From: Desulfonatronovibrio magnus
GTDB taxonomy: Bacteria; Desulfobacterota; Desulfovibrionia; Desulfovibrionales; Desulfonatronovibrionaceae
Assembly: GCF_000934755.1 (NCBI RefSeq)
Contig: NZ_JYNP01000033.1
Coordinates: 1-64,000, forward strand
DNA length: 64,000 nucleotides
Direction of reading: 5' to 3'
The notes under the pieces were generated by a model, which did no database searches, had not been told where the DNA came from, and was given only the letters and a program-made list of their open reading frames with translations. Made by a program: the position numbers and the translations under genes. Of the stretch, positions 19,003 through 27,837 are shown piece by piece (within the stretch, counting starts at the first letter, position 1; every line of letters starts with the position of its first letter).

Positions 19003-19362
19003 ATGAACATCATGCAAAAAATCCAAAGAGAACAGCTCAGGATGGACATTCCCAAGTTCAAAGCCGGGGACACCGTGAAGGTGCATGTCCGAATTATTGA
19101 AGGTGAAAAGGAACGTGTACAGGTTTTTCAGGGAATAGTGTTGCGGGTCAAGCGCGGCGCAACAAACTCCACTTTTGTTGTCAGAAAGATTTCTGATGGT
19201 ATTGGAGTTGAAAGAGTTTTCCCTCTTAACTCTCCCTACTTGGAAAGGGTAGAGGTTCTCAGCGAAGGCAAGGTCAGACAAGGCCGCATTTTTTACCTGC
19301 GCAAACTGCGCGGTAAAGCGGGTCGCATAAAAACCAAAAACACCTGGAACAGACCAAACTAA
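19003..19362 (+). CDS. rplS: 50S ribosomal protein L19
   Basis: A 119-residue L19 of standard length with the diagnostic segments FKAGDTVKVHVRIIEGEKERVQVF and GVERVFPLNSPYLE. It sits at the 30S-50S interface. The ATG has AGGAGA six bases upstream. It is separated from trmD by 238 bp that include a hairpin, so it may have its own promoter or leader control. Confidence 0.97.
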   Translation: MNIMQKIQREQLRMDIPKFKAGDTVKVHVRIIEGEKERVQVFQGIVLRVKRGATNSTFVVRKISDGIGVERVFPLNSPYLERVEVLSEGKVRQGRIFYLRKLRGKAGRIKTKNTWNRPN

Positions 19363-19368
19363 CTACAT

Positions 19369-19418
19369 GCCAGCTTTATCAGCCAGCTGGCGCTTAAACT
19401 CATACGCGTCAGCTGGCT
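19369..19418 (+). promoter_or_regulatory. Overlapping inverted repeats between rplS and rnhB
   Basis: Two mutually exclusive hairpins can form just after rplS. The first pairs GCCAGCT (19369-19375) with AGCTGGC (19385-19391). The second pairs 19381-19393 with 19406-19418 (AGCCAGCTGGCGC with GCGTCAGCTGGCT, 13 bp with one G-T pair). No T-run follows, so it is not a standard intrinsic terminator. It may be a processing or attenuation structure separating L19 from the RNase HII operon. Function is inference. Confidence 0.5.
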
Positions 19419-19473
19419 CATTTCACTTCCTCCAAATTCCTGCCACATTACCCGATAAAAATTGTATTCACAA

Positions 19474-20088
19474 ATGAGCACTTCTCAAACTTTACAGCCC
19501 GGAATCATTGCCGGTACTGATGAAGCCGGCAGTGGTTGCCTTGCCGGACCGGTAGTGGCTGCCGCTGTAATATTACCAAATCCCTGCATGCTTATCGGCC
19601 TTACTGATTCCAAAAAACTTTCTGCCTTAAAAAGATCTAACCTGGCTGAAGCTATCAAGGAACATTCTGTAGCCTGGTCTCTTGGATTGTCATGGCCGTC
19701 TGAAATTGATCGCATAAATATTCTGCAGGCCAGCCTTAAGTCCATGGTCAGAGCCTTGATGGGCTTGAAAATAACGCCTGAGCATGTTCTGGTGGATGGC
19801 AAGTTCACTGTTCCCATGCACATTTCCCAGAAGGCCATCGTCCGCGGGGATATGCTGGAACCTTGTATTTCTGCAGCTTCCATACTTGCCAAGACCTTCA
19901 GAGATGGTTTAATGAAAAGCCTTGAAAAAAAATATCCAGGATACGGACTGGCCAAGCATAAAGGATATCCAACAAAAATGCACCTGCAGTCCATAAGAAG
20001 GCTCGGGCCTTCCAAAATACACAGAAGATCTTTTAAAGGAGTTCTTCCCATTACCAGGGAGAGACCTTTATGGCTAATCAATACTTAA
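19474..20088 (+). CDS. rnhB: Ribonuclease HII
   Basis: A 204-residue type 2 RNase H, which cuts RNA in RNA-DNA hybrids and starts removal of single ribonucleotides from DNA. The first catalytic block is GTDEAGSGCLAGPVVAAAV, with Ser where many have Arg; the other acidic segments include HVLVDGKF. ATG at 19474 is chosen because it gives the usual short lead before the catalytic block; a TTG four codons earlier is possible. The 3' end overlaps yraN by 19 bp. Confidence 0.95.
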   Translation: MSTSQTLQPGIIAGTDEAGSGCLAGPVVAAAVILPNPCMLIGLTDSKKLSALKRSNLAEAIKEHSVAWSLGLSWPSEIDRINILQASLKSMVRALMGLKITPEHVLVDGKFTVPMHISQKAIVRGDMLEPCISAASILAKTFRDGLMKSLEKKYPGYGLAKHKGYPTKMHLQSIRRLGPSKIHRRSFKGVLPITRERPLWLINT

Positions 20089-20468
20089 ACACCGGTAAAT
20101 TCGGCGAACAAGCGGCAGGCTCCTACCTCACTGAAAAAGGTTATACGATTCTGGACCGAAACTGGCGATATCGAAGAGGAGAACTGGACATTGTCTGCAC
20201 TAAGGATAACATACTTATTTTCGTAGAGGTCAAGACCAGATCTTTTCAGTCCAGAGCAGAGCCAGTTGAAACCCTTGGCAAAGTTCAGAAACAGACACTG
20301 CTCCGGACAGCCAGTCATTATCTTTGTTCCCAGGGTCTTTGGGAAAAGGAGTGCAGGTTTGATTTTATAAGCGTAACAATAGCCTCGGAAGTACACATCA
20401 ATCATGTCAAAAATGCCTTTGAATTCAGCTTTGTGGGTGGTCGCAACGCCCCTTGGCAACCTTGGTGA
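20070..20468 (+). CDS. yraN: YraN/UPF0102 family endonuclease-like protein
   Basis: A 132-residue YraN protein with a PD-(D/E)XK-like core: YRRGELDIVCTKDN, then IFVEVKTRS. The family is widespread and its in vivo role unclear; the fold and residues suggest nuclease activity. It has GGGAGAG upstream inside rnhB, overlaps rnhB at the start and rsmI at the end, and so is almost certainly translated as part of the operon. Confidence 0.92.
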   Translation: MANQYLNTGKFGEQAAGSYLTEKGYTILDRNWRYRRGELDIVCTKDNILIFVEVKTRSFQSRAEPVETLGKVQKQTLLRTASHYLCSQGLWEKECRFDFISVTIASEVHINHVKNAFEFSFVGGRNAPWQPW

Positions 20469-21249
20469 TATTTCATCCAGGGCTTTGGATGTGTTACGCT
20501 CTGCCGGGCTGATACTGGCTGAAGACACTCGCAAGACCGGACTGCTTCTGGAGCATCTCGGCATAACCGGCAAAAAATTTCTTAGCCTGCATGAGCATAA
20601 CGAGGAAAAGCGCGTAATGCAGGCCATGGCAGAAGTAGAATCAGGGGTGGACTGCTGCCTGGTCAGTGATGCTGGTACTCCCCTGATTGCTGATCCAGGA
20701 TACAGATTAGTCCGTGCTTTCAGATCCAGGGGGATTAATGTTATACCCATTCCAGGTCCATGTGCACCCATTACTGCACTCATGGCCTCTGGACTCCCAC
20801 CATATCCTTTTGCTTTTCTTGGCTTTACTCCAAGAAAGCAGGGAGATATAGCTTCTTTATTCAGCAAATGGATTACAATATCAGCCACTTTGATTTTTTT
20901 TGAACGTAAAAACAGGCTCAACTCAACTCTTGATACTGCATATAAGATTTTTGGCTCACGTGAATTTTGCGTGGCTCGAGAGCTGACCAAAAGGTTTGAA
21001 GAATTTATCCACGGGCAACTTGGAACAACTGTTATTGATGAAAACAGTCTTCTCGGTGAAATAACTGTAATAGTTGCCCCGCCCGGCAAGGAAGAAATGA
21101 AGACACCCCTGCAGCAAATACAGAACATGATTGATGAATGCACGCGCAAAGGCATGAAAGCCAAAGAAACAGCACGTGCAGTTCACCTTGGAGCGCATGG
21201 CTGGAGTACTAAGGCAGTCTATGAATTAATGATCAGAGGTGAGAACTGA
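20404..21249 (+). CDS. rsmI: 16S rRNA 2'-O-ribose C1402 methyltransferase RsmI
   Basis: A 281-residue RsmI (tetrapyrrole-methylase fold), which methylates the ribose of C1402 in 16S rRNA using SAM. Motifs include LWVVATPLGNLGDIS, LAEDTRKTGLLLEHLG, LVSDAGTPLIADPGY and IPIPGPCAPITAL. The ATG lies 65 bp inside the end of yraN, an unusually long but apparently real overlap because both protein ends look conserved. The stop overlaps the next start as TGATG. Confidence 0.95.
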   Translation: MSKMPLNSALWVVATPLGNLGDISSRALDVLRSAGLILAEDTRKTGLLLEHLGITGKKFLSLHEHNEEKRVMQAMAEVESGVDCCLVSDAGTPLIADPGYRLVRAFRSRGINVIPIPGPCAPITALMASGLPPYPFAFLGFTPRKQGDIASLFSKWITISATLIFFERKNRLNSTLDTAYKIFGSREFCVARELTKRFEEFIHGQLGTTVIDENSLLGEITVIVAPPGKEEMKTPLQQIQNMIDECTRKGMKAKETARAVHLGAHGWSTKAVYELMIRGEN

Positions 21250-22025
21250 TGCTTCCTGTCAGCCTCAAAGCACTGGTAACTTGTTTTTTTCGCTCATACC
21301 TGACTGCGGCAGCTTTTAATACCAAGGGTATGCAGAATATTGGACTGGCCTATGCATTAGATGCAGGTCTCCAGGAAATTTATAAGGAACATGGGAAGCT
21401 GCAAAAGGCCAGACGGCGCCATCTCAAGCTTTACAATACACATCCCATGTGGAATCCGCTGTTAATTGGCCTTTTTCTCTCTCTTGAGCAGAAGATATCG
21501 CACAATGTGTTCCCGTCCCAGTCCATGCCCAAGGTCAAATCAACCCTTGTTTTCACTTTGTCCGCAATAGGTGATTCTTTTTTCAGCGGCAGTCTGCTCA
21601 TTACATGGTCACTGATTACTTTGATTTTGCTTATGTCTGGACTTTATTTTCCAGCCATAATTTTTGGGACAGTTTTTTTTCTCAGCCTGCACCTTTTCAA
21701 GGTTTATACTTTCTATATGGGGCTGACTCGCGGCCTTGTCTTTATCAATGATTTAAAAAGGTGGAATTTGATTAATCAGGGCAGTCGGCTTAAAGTCCTG
21801 AACTCATTGTTAGCTGTGGCTTTTGGGCTTGTCATTTGGCCGTTTAGCTGGCATTATATACACTTTATACTGGTATTTGCGGCAGGCCTGATCCTGACCT
21901 TCCTCTACCGCAGACTAATCTGGATTAGAGAGGTGCTGCTTGCATCTGTGCTTGGATTATGCCTTATTGCCCCGGAATTCCCTTTTTGGCTGCATGATTT
22001 TCTGCAGCAGCATTTGACCTGGTAA
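21249..22025 (+). CDS. Mannose-family PTS component EIID
   Basis: A 258-residue EIID-type membrane protein (segment AAFNTKGMQNIGLAYALD near the N terminus; C-terminal hydrophobic helices). In complete mannose-type systems EIID pairs with EIIC in the membrane. Here it is followed by HPr and enzyme I, but no EIIA, EIIB or EIIC is in the window. The start is coupled to the rsmI stop. Either the partners lie elsewhere or the protein acts in a regulatory, non-transporting PTS, as has been discussed for Desulfovibrio. Confidence 0.85.
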   Translation: MLPVSLKALVTCFFRSYLTAAAFNTKGMQNIGLAYALDAGLQEIYKEHGKLQKARRRHLKLYNTHPMWNPLLIGLFLSLEQKISHNVFPSQSMPKVKSTLVFTLSAIGDSFFSGSLLITWSLITLILLMSGLYFPAIIFGTVFFLSLHLFKVYTFYMGLTRGLVFINDLKRWNLINQGSRLKVLNSLLAVAFGLVIWPFSWHYIHFILVFAAGLILTFLYRRLIWIREVLLASVLGLCLIAPEFPFWLHDFLQQHLTW

Positions 22026-22085
22026 TGTCAAATCCCTCCTTTTGGTGGGACTGAACTTTGAACTCTCAAGTTTGCGAATTATCTC

Positions 22086-22379
22086 ATGGAAAATATTGTG
22101 GACGAACAATGCTTTGAAGTCAGTATCAGTTTGGACAGCGAATTTGGACTGCACGCCAGGCCTGCAGCTATTCTTGCCAAAGAGGCTCAAAATTATGCCT
22201 CAGATATTAAAATGGTCTTTAATGGAAGTGAAGTAGATGCCAAAAGCATTCTGGACATTCTGACCCTCGCAGTGCCTCACGGCGGTCATTTGGTCATCAG
22301 GGCTACCGGTGATGACGCGCAGGAAGCTGTAAAGCGCATTAAAAAACTCATCAATGGACGATTTGAAGGAAATACTTAG
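22086..22379 (+). CDS. ptsH: Phosphocarrier protein HPr
   Basis: A 97-residue HPr. The active-site His23 lies in GLHARPAA, and Ser54 (DAKSILDIL) matches the regulatory serine position of HPr, so serine phosphorylation by an HPr kinase is possible. The N terminus is about eight residues longer than usual. Its stop codon directly abuts the ptsI ATG. Confidence 0.95.
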   Translation: MENIVDEQCFEVSISLDSEFGLHARPAAILAKEAQNYASDIKMVFNGSEVDAKSILDILTLAVPHGGHLVIRATGDDAQEAVKRIKKLINGRFEGNT

Positions 22380-24146
22380 ATGGCTCATCAAATATTTAAG
22401 GGAATACCAGTATCTTCAGGTATAGCCATCGGCAAAACTTACTTTCTCCATCGAGGAACTCACACCTCCACTTTGCGTATGGACATCGAGCAATCTCATG
22501 CACCTCAAGAAGTTCAGCGCCTTCAGACAGCTTTTACTGCTGCCTTGCATGACCTTGAAAAAATAAGGGAAAAGATTCCTGGAGAGCTTAAGGAACAGAC
22601 TGCCATCATTGATTCTCATATTATGCTTCTTAAAGACCGAAAATTTCAGACAGCTGCCCGAAACTATGTCAATGAGCGCTTCATAAATGCTGAATGGGCC
22701 CTTGAAAAGTCAGTTACAGATATTGAAAAGGCTTTCAGCAAAATCGAAGATGAATATATTCGAGAAAGAATCCAGGATGTCCGACTTGTGGCTGACCGGG
22801 TCAAAAGTCAGCTCTATGGAACTCCCACAGACATAAAATCTCTGACGCAAAGAATGATACTGCTCGCCTCTGATCTGTCTCCGGCTGACACCATAGAGCT
22901 GCAGTTAGATAAAATCATGGCCTTTGCTACTGTATCCGGGGGCAAAACCCCCCACGCAGAAATAATCGCCAGATCACTTCAGATTCCCGCCATAGTAGGT
23001 ATAGAAGGCCTCAGTGATATCCAGGATGGACAATTTGTTATCCTGGATGGGTTCAATGGCAGGATGATTGTAGATCCTTCTGAAGAAGAGCTGGAACATT
23101 ACACCCAGCTTAAGTATCAGTTTCAGGAATATCAATCCCAGGTCAACCGGAACTGTTATCTCCCGGCCGAAACTTTTGACGGTTATAAAATCAATGTTTC
23201 AGCTAATATTGAGCTCTTTGAAGAAGTTGCTGCAGTCATTGACAACGGAGGGGAAGGCATCGGGCTTTACAGGACCGAGTACAGCTTTCTGAACCGAGAT
23301 GACCTGCCTGATGAAGAAGAGCTCTATGAAGAATACCGTGACCTTTCTTCAATAATTTATCCGCAGAAAGTAGTTATACGCACTCTGGACCTGGGAGCTG
23401 ACAAAATCGCCACCCAGTTCGGCCCAGTTCGGGAAGCCAATCCAGCACTGGGCATGCGGGCCATAAGATTCTGCCGCAAACATCCTAAACTTTTCAAAAC
23501 CCAGTTAAGAGCTATTTTGCGGGCCAGCGTACTTGGAAACGTATCCATAATGTTTCCCATGATCTCCGGTCTTCAGGAACTTTTTGAAGTAAAGGAAATC
23601 TATTTTGAGGTCCGCCAGGAACTCAAGTCCCAGGGTGTATCCTTTAATCCGGTCATGCCCATGGGCATTATGATTGAACTTCCAAGCGCTGTGCTCATTG
23701 CTGACATGTTAGCCAGGGAAGTGGACTTTTTCAGCATTGGCACCAACGACCTGATCCAATACTCTCTTGGCATTGACCGGACCAATAAGCATGTCTCCTA
23801 TCTCTATCAGCCATTACATCCTGCCATTTTGCGAAGTATCAAATCAGTAGTGGACGCAGGTCACGAGGCGGGCATAGAAGTCAGTCTGTGTGGAGAAGTA
23901 GCAGCTGATCCATACTGCATTCCCATATTAATGGGCATGCAGATCGATTCTATCAGTCTCAACCCCCAGGCAATACCTGGAATCAAGCGCATAATCCGCC
24001 AGGCCACTATGGATGAATGCAAGGAGCTGCTCAAAAAAGTTCTGGAAAGTGATGATGTTAAAACAAGTAACAAGCTGGTCAAGGAAATGATTTTTACCAA
24101 TTTCCCTGAAGAGCTTATGTTTTACACTTCGCTGATAGAGGAATAA
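22380..24146 (+). CDS. ptsI: PTS enzyme I (PEP-protein phosphotransferase)
   Basis: A 588-residue enzyme I that passes phosphate from PEP to HPr. The swivelling domain carries the active His in GGKTPHAEIIARSLQIPA (a TPHAE variant of the usual TSHTA). The PEP-binding barrel shows GIGLYRTEYSFL, ADKIATQFGPVREANPALG and SIGTNDLIQYSLGIDR near the C terminus. It follows HPr without a gap and precedes the Mla-type permease by only 6 bp, so the PTS and lipid-transport genes may share a transcript. Confidence 0.96.
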   Translation: MAHQIFKGIPVSSGIAIGKTYFLHRGTHTSTLRMDIEQSHAPQEVQRLQTAFTAALHDLEKIREKIPGELKEQTAIIDSHIMLLKDRKFQTAARNYVNERFINAEWALEKSVTDIEKAFSKIEDEYIRERIQDVRLVADRVKSQLYGTPTDIKSLTQRMILLASDLSPADTIELQLDKIMAFATVSGGKTPHAEIIARSLQIPAIVGIEGLSDIQDGQFVILDGFNGRMIVDPSEEELEHYTQLKYQFQEYQSQVNRNCYLPAETFDGYKINVSANIELFEEVAAVIDNGGEGIGLYRTEYSFLNRDDLPDEEELYEEYRDLSSIIYPQKVVIRTLDLGADKIATQFGPVREANPALGMRAIRFCRKHPKLFKTQLRAILRASVLGNVSIMFPMISGLQELFEVKEIYFEVRQELKSQGVSFNPVMPMGIMIELPSAVLIADMLAREVDFFSIGTNDLIQYSLGIDRTNKHVSYLYQPLHPAILRSIKSVVDAGHEAGIEVSLCGEVAADPYCIPILMGMQIDSISLNPQAIPGIKRIIRQATMDECKELLKKVLESDDVKTSNKLVKEMIFTNFPEELMFYTSLIEE

Positions 24147-24152
24147 CAGAAT

Positions 24153-24914
24153 ATGCTCAGTTATATCGGCAGGAGCACCATAAGTCTGCTGGCTGAAACG
24201 GGCCGCATTGCAATGCTCTTTCTCGAAGCGCTGTTCTGGCTTTTTCGTCCACCATTCAGGGTCAGGCATTTTTTCAAGCAACTTGAGTTTATTGGCGTGA
24301 ACTCCTTGTTTGTTGTTATGCTCACATCTCTTTTTACGGGTATGGTTCTGGCTCTTCAAACCTACTATGCTTTTAGAATGTTTTCTGCTGAAACCCTTGT
24401 TGGGGCCACTGTTGCCTTGTCCATGACGCGGGAACTTGGGCCGGTAATTACCGGCCTCATGGTCACCGGCAGGGCAGGGTCAGCTATATGCGCAGAAATC
24501 GGAACCATGCGTGTTACTGAGCAGGTTGATGCCCTGACAGTAATGGCCATTAACCCGGTTCAATACCTGGTAATGCCCAGGGTATTGGCCGGATTTATCG
24601 TATTGCCTCTTTTAACCATTGTCAGTGATGCTATGGGCATTCTTGGGGGCTACATCGTCGGGGTTCAAATTCTGGATATTCATGGTGGTCTCTTCATGAA
24701 CAAAATTTATGAATTTGTAGAACTTGCTGATGTTTACAATGGTTTGATCAAGTCATCTGTTTTTGGAGTAATTCTGACCCTGGTAGGATGCTACAAAGGG
24801 TTTTACACCAAAGGCGGAGCTGAGGGTGTAGGCCGCTCTACTACTCAGGCTGTAGTCATGTCATCTGTTCTGATTCTTGTCAGCGATTACATTTTAACAG
24901 CTATTATGTTCTAA
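24153..24914 (+). CDS. mlaE: MlaE-type ABC permease
   Basis: A 253-residue permease of the MlaE/YrbE family with about five membrane segments and the conserved block MTRELGPVITGLMVTGRAGSA, followed by EIGTMRVTEQVDAL. In the Mla pathway it forms a dimer that moves phospholipid together with MlaF (ATPase) and MlaD (MCE hexamer). The ATPase gene comes next but 572 bp away, because a repeat element lies between them. Confidence 0.92.
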   Translation: MLSYIGRSTISLLAETGRIAMLFLEALFWLFRPPFRVRHFFKQLEFIGVNSLFVVMLTSLFTGMVLALQTYYAFRMFSAETLVGATVALSMTRELGPVITGLMVTGRAGSAICAEIGTMRVTEQVDALTVMAINPVQYLVMPRVLAGFIVLPLLTIVSDAMGILGGYIVGVQILDIHGGLFMNKIYEFVELADVYNGLIKSSVFGVILTLVGCYKGFYTKGGAEGVGRSTTQAVVMSSVLILVSDYILTAIMF

Positions 24915-25486
24915 TTCGGGCTTTGCCCGCAACCAAAAAAAGATATTTTAACCGCCCGTTCCAAGACTCACTCAAGACGCAAAGGGCGCAAAGGATGAAA
25001 AAAGTTTTTTCAATCTGCCGGGGAACGGCAAATTAAATGGCAGCCCGTTTGAAAACTGATGCCCTTTTTTTAAAAATATCTTCTTTGTTGTCTTTAACTT
25101 TGAGTCCTTCGCCTGCCCAGTTGAATTGTTCTAAGAGCAAGCCCGAAGGGCATTTAACCGGGGCACATTTGCGGTTCAAATTTTCTTGTTTTTTCAACAC
25201 GATTGAAAGGTAAGTTACTAAGCTTTTTCCGTGACCCTGCACTGAAAAATGTGGCCCTTCGGGGCAAATGAGACTGCCCACGGAATACTCGGAAAAACAC
25301 TGAATATAGAAAAGAGACCTTTTCCGTGTCCCTCCGTGTGTTCCGTGGGCAAAATCTCTTGGCTTTCTTTGAAAATGATACAACATAAATGAAACAACAT
25401 GTTTGTTTGAGATTTCCGCTAAGCGCTTAATGCTGTTGCATGGTTTGGTCCATAGCTGCCTGGTAGACGCTTTAATAACGATAAAT
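24915..25486. repeat. Large family D repeat inside the mla operon
   Basis: About 24915-25432 is the longest family D copy. Its left part (GCCCGCAACCAAAAAAAGAT, then GACTCACTCAAGACGCAAAG) recurs inverted at 34878-34993 and at 3465-3520; its right part (CCGTGACCCTGCAC...TTCCGTGTCCCTCCGTGTGT, ending TTCCGCTAAGCGC) recurs at 3600-3797 and 52780-52873. Long minus-strand frames across it are repeat translations. The repeat end also extends the mlaF frame upstream, giving a false N terminus. Confidence 0.8.
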
Positions 25487-26251
25487 ATGCAAAATTCACA
25501 ACAAATCATAGAACTTAAAAATGTCAGCAAATCCTTTGGCTCTTTTGAAGTTCTGAAAAATCTTGATCTTGGCCTGGAAAAAGATAAAGTCAACATCATT
25601 ATCGGACGCAGCGGAGGGGGTAAAAGCGTACTTATCAAGCACATTATTGGACTTCTTAAACCAGACCAGGGTCAGGTACTGATTCACGGGGAAGATATTG
25701 TACCTATGAATGAAAGAGAAATGGCCCGCATCAGAAGAGGCTTCGGCATGTTGTTTCAAGAAGCAGCTCTTTTTGATTCTTTCAATGTCGAGGAGAATGT
25801 CGCTTTTCCCCTTGTTGAACATACTCGTAAAACAAATTCTGAAATCAGGGATATTGTTCATGCCAAACTCAGTTCAGTCGGCTTAGCCGGCATGGGGCAC
25901 AAAATGCCATCTGAGCTTTCCGGGGGCATGCGTAAAAGAGTAGGCTTAGCCAGGGCACTTGTAATGGAGCCAGCCATAGTTCTTTTTGACGAGCCTACTT
26001 CCGGACTCGACCCGGTCATGGCTGCAGCCATTAATGAACTTATAGTACGAACGCAACAAGAGTTTGGTGCTACCTGTGTAGTCATCAGCCATGACATAGA
26101 TGCCACTATGAAAATTGCTGATACAATATATATGCTATATGATGGGACCATCATTGCTCAGGGAACTTCCGAGGAAATGAAGCAATGGGATGATCCTGTT
26201 GTCAGACAGTTCATTCGTGGAGAAGCCAAAGGTCCTATTCAGGTTACATGA
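25487..26251 (+). CDS. mlaF: MlaF-type ABC transporter ATPase
   Basis: A 254-residue ATPase with Walker A GRSGGGKSV, signature LSGGMRKRVGLARAL and Walker B VLFDEPTSGLD followed by the MlaF/Ttg2A-type VMAAAIN. It drives phospholipid movement through MlaE. The frame is open for 28 codons further upstream, but that part is repeat sequence, so the ATG at 25487 (MQNSQQIIELKNVSK) is chosen. 65 bp separate it from the MCE gene. Confidence 0.93.
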   Translation: MQNSQQIIELKNVSKSFGSFEVLKNLDLGLEKDKVNIIIGRSGGGKSVLIKHIIGLLKPDQGQVLIHGEDIVPMNEREMARIRRGFGMLFQEAALFDSFNVEENVAFPLVEHTRKTNSEIRDIVHAKLSSVGLAGMGHKMPSELSGGMRKRVGLARALVMEPAIVLFDEPTSGLDPVMAAAINELIVRTQQEFGATCVVISHDIDATMKIADTIYMLYDGTIIAQGTSEEMKQWDDPVVRQFIRGEAKGPIQVT

Positions 26252-26316
26252 GCCCCAGCTTTTCACAGCGAACCCAGTTTTTCCAATTGATAATTTGTAA
26301 CCCATAAATACCCTAT

Positions 26317-27837
26317 ATGAACAAAAAAATCGGCGCTGAAGTCAAGGTGGGCTTTTTTGTCCTGGCTGCCATTGTACTTCTTGCTTACATGACTACTCAG
26401 CTCACAAGAGGCACCGGGCTTACCAGGGATAGCTACACCGTCTATGCTCTGTTTGAAAACATTTCAGGTCTGAAGACCAATTCACCTGTTGAGATTGCAG
26501 GTATTGATGTTGGTACAGTCCGCAATGTTTCTTTAGAAAATAATCTGGCCAGGGTAGCTTTGTCCATCCGTTCCGATGTAGTACTGTATGGTGACTCTAA
26601 AGCCACCATTAGAACTCGTGGAGTACTGGGTGATAAGTTTGTTGAGTTAAATCCCGGCAGTCAACATATGGCCAGATTAGAAGAAAATGGAGTCATAGCA
26701 TACAGTGTTCAGCCAACAGATCTTGACCAGATCATGGCCAGGGTAGGTGATATAGCAGATGATCTTCGTGTTGTATCCAGCAGCGTTGCTCATGTGTTTG
26801 GCGGACCTGAAGGAGAAGAAGGCATGCGTGAAGCCTTTGTCAACCTTCGTGATGCTGCTGTTCACCTCAACCAGCTTGTACAGGCCAATACCAGGGGCGT
26901 TGAAATGATTGTTCAAAACCTTCAGAACTTTACTTCAGATCTGGCCTCCATCAGTCACAGCAATAAACAGGGAATTGAGCATATCGTCCGAAATTTTGAA
27001 ACTGCTTCTATAGAGTTGAACCAGACACTGCATCAGGTGAACTCCATTCTCTTAGCTGCCGAACATGGTGATGGACCTGTAGGCACACTGTTACAAGACA
27101 GGGAGATGAGCGAGGATATGCGCAGAACCGTGGCTTCTCTTGAAAGTGTCACCCGAAAGCTTGATGAAGGCCAGGGTACACTTGGCAAGCTCATAAGTGA
27201 TGATGCTACAGGACAAAAAATAGATGATGCTTTGGACGGTATAAATGAATTTCTGGAACGCTTTGACAGATTTCAGACAGTTGTTGACTTTCGATCTGAA
27301 TATCTATTCGGATCAGGTGACTTTAAGTCATATATGAACCTGACCCTTCAGCCGGCAGCTGATCAGTTTTATCTCCTTTCACTTATTGATGACCCGCGAG
27401 GACGTACCAGAACTACAGAAACCACCACCCGTACCCGTGTCAATCAAGGCCAGTGGACCACAACAGAGGAAATTGAAGATAAAACATACAAAAACAGACT
27501 TAAATTCTCAGCGCAACTTGCCAAGCGATGGAACGATCTGATTCTTCGAGGTGGAATTATCGAGTCAACTGGAGGAGTTGGAATGGACTACTTTTTGTGG
27601 GATGACCGCATCAAGCTGTCCATGGAGGCCTTTGACCTTGGTTCTGATGACAGAGCTCATCTTAAGGCAGGAGCCAACCTATATTTTTTGAATAATTTTT
27701 ATCTAACTGCCGGATATGATGATTTTATCAGCAAACATTCCAAAAACCGTTCATTCTATGGAGGGCTTGGATTTTATTTCACTGACGAAGACCTGAAATA
27801 TTTGATGTCATCAGTTCCATTGGGAGCAGTAGAATGA
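26317..27837 (+). CDS. mlaD: MlaD-type MCE protein with long C-terminal extension
   Basis: A 506-residue MCE protein. An N-terminal anchor (KVGFFVLAAIVLLAYM) is followed by one MCE domain (about 38-115: LFENISGLKTNSPVEIAGIDVG, then IRTRGVLGDKFVEL), a long helical region rich in Leu/Asn (about 130-315), and a beta-rich C-terminal part (about 320-500) with alternating polar and aromatic residues (LKAGANLYFLNNFYLTAGYD). The last part looks like outer-membrane strands, so the protein could span the periplasm. Classical MlaD is about 180 residues. Substrate-binding partners MlaA, MlaB and MlaC are not in the window. Confidence 0.88.
   Translation: MNKKIGAEVKVGFFVLAAIVLLAYMTTQLTRGTGLTRDSYTVYALFENISGLKTNSPVEIAGIDVGTVRNVSLENNLARVALSIRSDVVLYGDSKATIRTRGVLGDKFVELNPGSQHMARLEENGVIAYSVQPTDLDQIMARVGDIADDLRVVSSSVAHVFGGPEGEEGMREAFVNLRDAAVHLNQLVQANTRGVEMIVQNLQNFTSDLASISHSNKQGIEHIVRNFETASIELNQTLHQVNSILLAAEHGDGPVGTLLQDREMSEDMRRTVASLESVTRKLDEGQGTLGKLISDDATGQKIDDALDGINEFLERFDRFQTVVDFRSEYLFGSGDFKSYMNLTLQPAADQFYLLSLIDDPRGRTRTTETTTRTRVNQGQWTTTEEIEDKTYKNRLKFSAQLAKRWNDLILRGGIIESTGGVGMDYFLWDDRIKLSMEAFDLGSDDRAHLKAGANLYFLNNFYLTAGYDDFISKHSKNRSFYGGLGFYFTDEDLKYLMSSVPLGAVE

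Noticed and set aside
20085-21164. A 359-codon minus-strand frame opposite yraN/rsmI
   Set aside because: It is the antisense shadow of two well-supported genes and shows no protein family features.
25033-25644. A 203-codon minus-strand frame between mlaE and mlaF
   Set aside because: It runs through family D repeat sequence and into mlaF; the matching part at 3507-3764 translates similarly only because the DNA is repeated.
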